Shown piece by piece: positions 5,135-8,418 of a stretch of DNA of 8,418 bases. This stretch comes from Bacillota bacterium. GTDB lineage: Bacteria; Bacillota; DTU065. The position numbers and the translations under genes were made by a program. A model generated the notes under the pieces. It ran no database searches and was not told the origin of the DNA. It was given only the letters and a program-made list of their open reading frames with translations. The stretch is from positions 1-8,418 of the forward strand of contig DUTE01000375.1 of NCBI GenBank assembly GCA_012842235.1, in the 5' to 3' direction. The first letter of the stretch is position 1. Every line of letters begins with the position of its first letter.

Positions 5135-7523
5135 TTTTAGACCCCCTGAATCTCTTATCGAAATGTTGTTTAGTCCTTAATCTTAAAATATCGCGAACAT
5201 GAACGACTAAGTTTGGGCCATTATACTCTTCTAAAGCACTTGGAAGATAAAATATTTGGTTAATTTCATCGTAGTGAAAAAGCGAACCTTTATTTTCTGA
5301 CAAAAATTTAACCGAGGTTTCTCGAGCGAGTTTTTGGAAATCCTTATTATCCCATTCTCGCCAACTAGCAGTCTTTTGGCTTTTATCTAACTCTTTTTGA
5401 TATAAAGGGTTTTTGCCATAGAATTCTTGAAAAGAAAAACCAATTTCTTCCAAAGTGACTTTTAATTTAAGTCTATCTTCTTTTACCATAGCTAATATAG
5501 TAGGAATCTTATAGGCTTTTGTCATTCTGGTACTCTCTAATTCCTTTAGAAAATCAAAGACTATGTTGTCTTGCCATTCTTTTTCGTCTTCTCCTAGAGC
5601 GTTAGCTTTCTCTAGAAAGCCAAGATAGCTGTCTTTGAGATACTCTCTCATAGGAATATCTGAACCTGTGTAAATATCTACCCTTGTAGGTCTTCTTCCT
5701 AAAACCCTTTGTAATCTTTCGAACTCTCTTAACATTCGCTCGCTTAAAGGATCACGCTGACTCATCTCTAGGAAGAGATCAATCAAATGAAAATCGAAAT
5801 TAGCTATGCACCCCTCAGGCAGTTCTAAATTTCGAATTGAGGTGGAAATATCTTTTTTTTCTAAGGGATTTTCACCACTTAAAAGTGCAGGTATATAATG
5901 AGCATTTTTATAGTTACCAATAAAATCCAAAACGATTAGTGCCTCTTTATCTTCATCTTTTCTTAGCCCTCTCCCAAGTTGTTGCAAAAAAACCACCATA
6001 GATTCTGTAGGCCTTAAAAACATAACTGTGTCTACTGAAGGGATATCGACACCTTCATTAAATAGATCTACAGCAAAAATAATTTGTATATCACCCTTTT
6101 GTAAAGCTTTAATTGCTTCGTAACGATCTAATGAATCTGCCGATTGGCTGTGTACAGAAACAGCTCTAACATTATTTTTGCAAAAATAATCTGCCATGTA
6201 ATCAGCATGATTTATCGATGCACAAAACCCTAGGGTCCTTTCGCCAGCCATATTTTGATATTTCTGATAGATTAAGTCGGCACGGTAAGTTTGGGAAAGT
6301 GCTCTTTCTAGCTGTTCAATGTCATACTGACCATTTCTATAGTCAATTTTAGAATAGTCGGTTTCATCATAGATAGCATAGTAATGAAAAGGAGCTAGTA
6401 GATCCCTATTAATAGCATCTTTTAAGTAGATCTCATAGATAACATTGTCATCACATAACTCAAAGATATCTCGGTTATCATTTCGAAAAGGTGTTGCGGT
6501 AAGACCTAACAAAAACTCAGGGGTGAAATAAGCTAAGATTTTTTTATAACTATCAGCTGCAGCATGATGAAATTCATCGACAACTATATAATCAAAGTAA
6601 TCAGGCAAAAAAAGCTGAAGATTTTCATCTCTTGATAAGGTTTGAACTGTGGCAAGAGAAAGATCACAATCAAATTCCTTAGTTTGACCCATCATATAAC
6701 CTATTTTCGTTGTAGGTTTTACCCTTAAGAAGGTCTCCTCTGCCTGTTTTAAGATCTCCTTCCTGTGAGCAATAAACAAAACTCGCTTAAAATCCTTGGC
6801 ATCAAACGCAGCAATAAATGTTTTCCCAACACCTGTAGCTGCAACAACTAAGCCCTTTTTAACCCCTTCTTTTCTTGCTTGCTTTAATTCATATAAAGCT
6901 TCAATCTGTGCTCCTCTTGGATGTACTTCAAACGCCTCTGGTTGAAAAGAGCTTAGATCATTACCTACTTTACTGGCTTGTCTAACAATAAAAGACTTTT
7001 TATATTCGCTAGAATATTTTCGCAATACATCTTCTGTCACAACTAAAGAATTCGCAAAGAGAAAGTTAAATGTCTCTGATACTCTTTGATATTCCCTTAG
7101 ATTATCATGAGCACTAAAGCGGTAGTTCCACTCTATACCACCTCTTAGACCTGATGCTGATAGATTCGATGAACCAATAAATACATCCGCTATCTTTTTC
7201 TTAGAGGATGGATAGTCAAATATATAGCATTTAGGATGAAATGAGCAGGTATTATCTTGATAAAACCTAAGATCAAGATTATCACCTAAGATATCTTTCA
7301 AAAGATAGAGAGCAGATGGTTCGGTTATCCCGAGGTACGTAGATGTTAGTAACTTTACTTTTTTCCCTCTTAAAGCTAGATCTTCTAAGTACGGCCTTAT
7401 TCGTAGCACACCTGATTCCATTACAAATGATACAATAAACCTCAAAGTTTCTGCTTCAAAAAAGGGTTTTTCCATATGTAAAAGAAGGTAGTCATCGTTT
7501 ACTCCTACAATTGCCCTGCTCAT
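5127..7523 (-). CDS. PLD-nuclease/SF2 helicase fusion protein
   Basis: The 798-residue cytoplasmic protein has a phospholipase-D-like domain in its first 165 residues (FHPKCYIFD with His96 and Lys98; IGSSNLSASGL with Asn120). A superfamily 2 helicase core follows: Walker A AATGVGKT (228-235), DEFHH (316-320), LTATP (341-345), the second RecA-like domain with VHSQ near 457-460, FNEGVDIP near 488-495, and QQLGRGLR (514-521). The region at about 590-645, with LGRRPTRVD, resembles the linker of large DUF3427-type helicases. The usual long PUA-like tail seems absent, leaving a short C-terminal module. A single HxK copy implies dimerisation for nuclease activity. The likely role is ATP-driven DNA or RNA translocation with cleavage. 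Its start has an unusually G-rich SD, GGGGGG, 7 nt upstream. It is coupled to the pyrophosphohydrolase gene. It could serve repair or anti-phage defence; this is inference. Confidence 0.9.
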   Translation of the reverse strand: MSRAIVGVNDDYLLLHMEKPFFEAETLRFIVSFVMESGVLRIRPYLEDLALRGKKVKLLTSTYLGITEPSALYLLKDILGDNLDLRFYQDNTCSFHPKCYIFDYPSSKKKIADVFIGSSNLSASGLRGGIEWNYRFSAHDNLREYQRVSETFNFLFANSLVVTEDVLRKYSSEYKKSFIVRQASKVGNDLSSFQPEAFEVHPRGAQIEALYELKQARKEGVKKGLVVAATGVGKTFIAAFDAKDFKRVLFIAHRKEILKQAEETFLRVKPTTKIGYMMGQTKEFDCDLSLATVQTLSRDENLQLFLPDYFDYIVVDEFHHAAADSYKKILAYFTPEFLLGLTATPFRNDNRDIFELCDDNVIYEIYLKDAINRDLLAPFHYYAIYDETDYSKIDYRNGQYDIEQLERALSQTYRADLIYQKYQNMAGERTLGFCASINHADYMADYFCKNNVRAVSVHSQSADSLDRYEAIKALQKGDIQIIFAVDLFNEGVDIPSVDTVMFLRPTESMVVFLQQLGRGLRKDEDKEALIVLDFIGNYKNAHYIPALLSGENPLEKKDISTSIRNLELPEGCIANFDFHLIDLFLEMSQRDPLSERMLREFERLQRVLGRRPTRVDIYTGSDIPMREYLKDSYLGFLEKANALGEDEKEWQDNIVFDFLKELESTRMTKAYKIPTILAMVKEDRLKLKVTLEEIGFSFQEFYGKNPLYQKELDKSQKTASWREWDNKDFQKLARETSVKFLSENKGSLFHYDEINQIFYLPSALEEYNGPNLVVHVRDILRLRTKQHFDKRFRGSKND

Positions 7524-7557
7524 ACTTACACCCCCCGTTGCCCAGACAATGCTGTTA

Positions 7558-7586
7558 TTTATGAAGCAGAACTATTTCATTGACTA
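7558..7586 (-). promoter_or_regulatory. Weak promoter candidate for the helicase unit
   Basis: On the minus strand TAGTCA (7586-7581) and CATAAA (7563-7558) are 17 bp apart, each matching 4 of 6 consensus bases. The same site reads TTGACT on the plus strand (7580-7585), a possible -35 for the divergent gene, but no good plus-strand -10 follows at normal spacing. Confidence 0.2.
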
Positions 7587-7619
7587 TTTTCTCTATTTCG
7601 TACAGATATACCTGCTTCA
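7562..7619. repeat. 8-bp inverted repeat spanning the divergent promoter region
   Basis: TGAAGCAG (7562-7569) and CTGCTTCA (7612-7619) are exact reverse complements 42 bp apart. The repeat brackets the candidate promoter elements between the helicase gene and the synthetase-like gene. It could be two half-sites for one regulator acting on both genes. Confidence 0.45.
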
Positions 7620-7687
7620 AAGTCTTTTGGGGAAATAAACTGCAGGGCTAAGAGTAATCAATAATGTTATCTATAAGGTGATTAAAA

Positions 7688-8418
7688 ATGCTTGTTTCTT
7701 CCCTCCATTTTCCAACCTTAAAAGAAGCTCCTACTTTTGCTGAAACAGACGGGTTCAAAATGCTCTATCGTGCAGGCTATCTTAGAGAGTCTGAAAATAG
7801 TACACTTGTTTTTTTGCCTTTATTTGACCTCTCCCTTGCTAAAGTAGAGAAGCTATTAATTGATAAGGTTTTTCAAAAAAGATCGAATAGACTATCTGTG
7901 TTTCAAAACAAGACAATAGATGATAGATTTCTCTCAGAAATATCGATTTTAGAACTTCTTGCTGACGATATTCAATCTTATAAGAAATTACCAGTAGGTT
8001 TTCACTTTTTTAGTTCAAATGAACAGAAAAACCCCAAATACAGTGCAGGGCTTTTACGTGCTGCATCTTCATATGAGCTAACTCACATATCTATTAGCGA
8101 AACTGACCAAACGATAGATTTGGCTAGTAGATTTGATAAGTTGTTGTCTCAACTCGGTGTAAAGTTTTACAAAACAGATGGAGAAATAATTTACTACTAT
8201 TATTCTACAGACTTAGGTGATATTGAACTATTAAACTGTAACAGTTGCCACTCTAACTTTACCGAAAATTCTCAGATATCTCAGGTAAATGCCGATATTA
8301 GGAGAAAAACTCCTAGGAATGATTCCAATAAAGAGCTTTTCGAGATGAAAGCAATTTTTACCCCAAATATAAAAACAGTAGACGAATTAGCGAAATTTTT
8401 AAATATCAGTAACAAAGA
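7688..8418 (+). CDS. Prolyl-tRNA synthetase-like protein lacking catalytic motifs (partial)
   Basis: The frame is open from ATG 7688 to the right edge (243 codons), with SD AAGGTG 7 nt upstream. It aligns by eye with bacterial ProRS. FPTLKEAP..AE and MLYRAGYLR (residues 8-33) match the ProRS N-terminus. SYKKLPVGF (97-105) matches SYKQLPLNF. Residues 137-164 match the helix before motif-2-distal strands, and CNSC (184-187) matches CDSCDYAAN. TPNIKTVDELAKFLNI (225-240) matches the start of the YbaK-type editing insertion. About 35 residues around motif 1 are deleted, the TxE proline/ATP loop reads LSEIS, and the motif 2 FRDE is replaced by SSNEQ. Aminoacylation is therefore unlikely. Candidate roles are an editing factor, a tRNA- or proline-sensing regulator, or a decaying paralogue. 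Motif 3 lies outside the window. Confidence 0.8.
   Translation, partial: MLVSSLHFPTLKEAPTFAETDGFKMLYRAGYLRESENSTLVFLPLFDLSLAKVEKLLIDKVFQKRSNRLSVFQNKTIDDRFLSEISILELLADDIQSYKKLPVGFHFFSSNEQKNPKYSAGLLRAASSYELTHISISETDQTIDLASRFDKLLSQLGVKFYKTDGEIIYYYYSTDLGDIELLNCNSCHSNFTENSQISQVNADIRRKTPRNDSNKELFEMKAIFTPNIKTVDELAKFLNISNK

Noticed and set aside
4820..7523. Identification of the helicase pair as DISARM or Mokosh
   Set aside because: DISARM needs a DUF1998 helicase and a methylase; Mokosh uses a different (SF1-type) helicase. Only the general nuclease-plus-helicase theme is shared.
7524..7687. T-box leader ahead of the synthetase-like gene
   Set aside because: The gap is only 164 bp and shows neither the T-box consensus nor a terminator/antiterminator pair.
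7688..8418. Genuine catalytic ProRS or a plain pseudogene
   Set aside because: Motif 2 and the TxE loop are absent, so not a normal enzyme. The frame is uninterrupted with a good SD, so a decayed pseudogene is not supported within the window.

Overview
The window is AT-rich, gene-dense bacterial DNA. It has strong purine-rich Shine-Dalgarno (SD) sites, uses TTG and GTG as well as ATG starts, and places divergent and convergent transcription units close together. Protein types and signals fit a low-GC, probably anaerobic, clostridia-like Bacillota. This is an inference from style; no rRNA or other phylogenetic marker is present.

Layout. (1) Positions 1-3464, minus strand: a tight operon read as adenine deaminase (TTG start), then galactose-1-phosphate uridylyltransferase (GTG start, 16-nt gap), then galactokinase (3-nt gap, cut by the left edge). 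It joins adenine salvage to two Leloir-pathway steps. (2) Positions 3465-4045: a 581-bp divergent intergenic region. It holds a good extended -10 promoter for the operon, a leader of about 190 nt with a hairpin next to the ade SD, a long stem-loop with T-tracts on both strands, and several dyads that look like operators. (3) Positions 4046-4723, plus strand: a small secreted protein made of one CBM9/DOMON-like beta-sandwich domain, followed by a hairpin terminator whose loop is built of 7-bp repeats. (4) Positions 4820-7523, minus strand: a two-gene unit with an 8-bp overlap. The first gene encodes a phospholipase-D-type nuclease domain fused to an SF2 helicase. The second encodes a small all-alpha (MazG/PRA-PH-like) nucleoside triphosphate pyrophosphohydrolase. 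(5) Positions 7688-8418, plus strand, divergent from the helicase: the first 243 codons of an open frame that aligns by eye with prolyl-tRNA synthetase over its whole visible length but lacks the class II motif 1 region, the TxE loop and the motif 2 arginine.

How the parts may work together. Galactokinase makes galactose-1-phosphate, and GalT exchanges it with UDP-glucose; the epimerase and transporter are not in view. Adenine deaminase feeds hypoxanthine to purine salvage. The helicase-nuclease and pyrophosphohydrolase pair resembles an accessory module for DNA repair or genome defence (inference). The two strongest candidates for something undescribed are the prolyl-tRNA synthetase-like gene without a catalytic core and the nuclease/helicase plus NTP-pyrophosphohydrolase pair.
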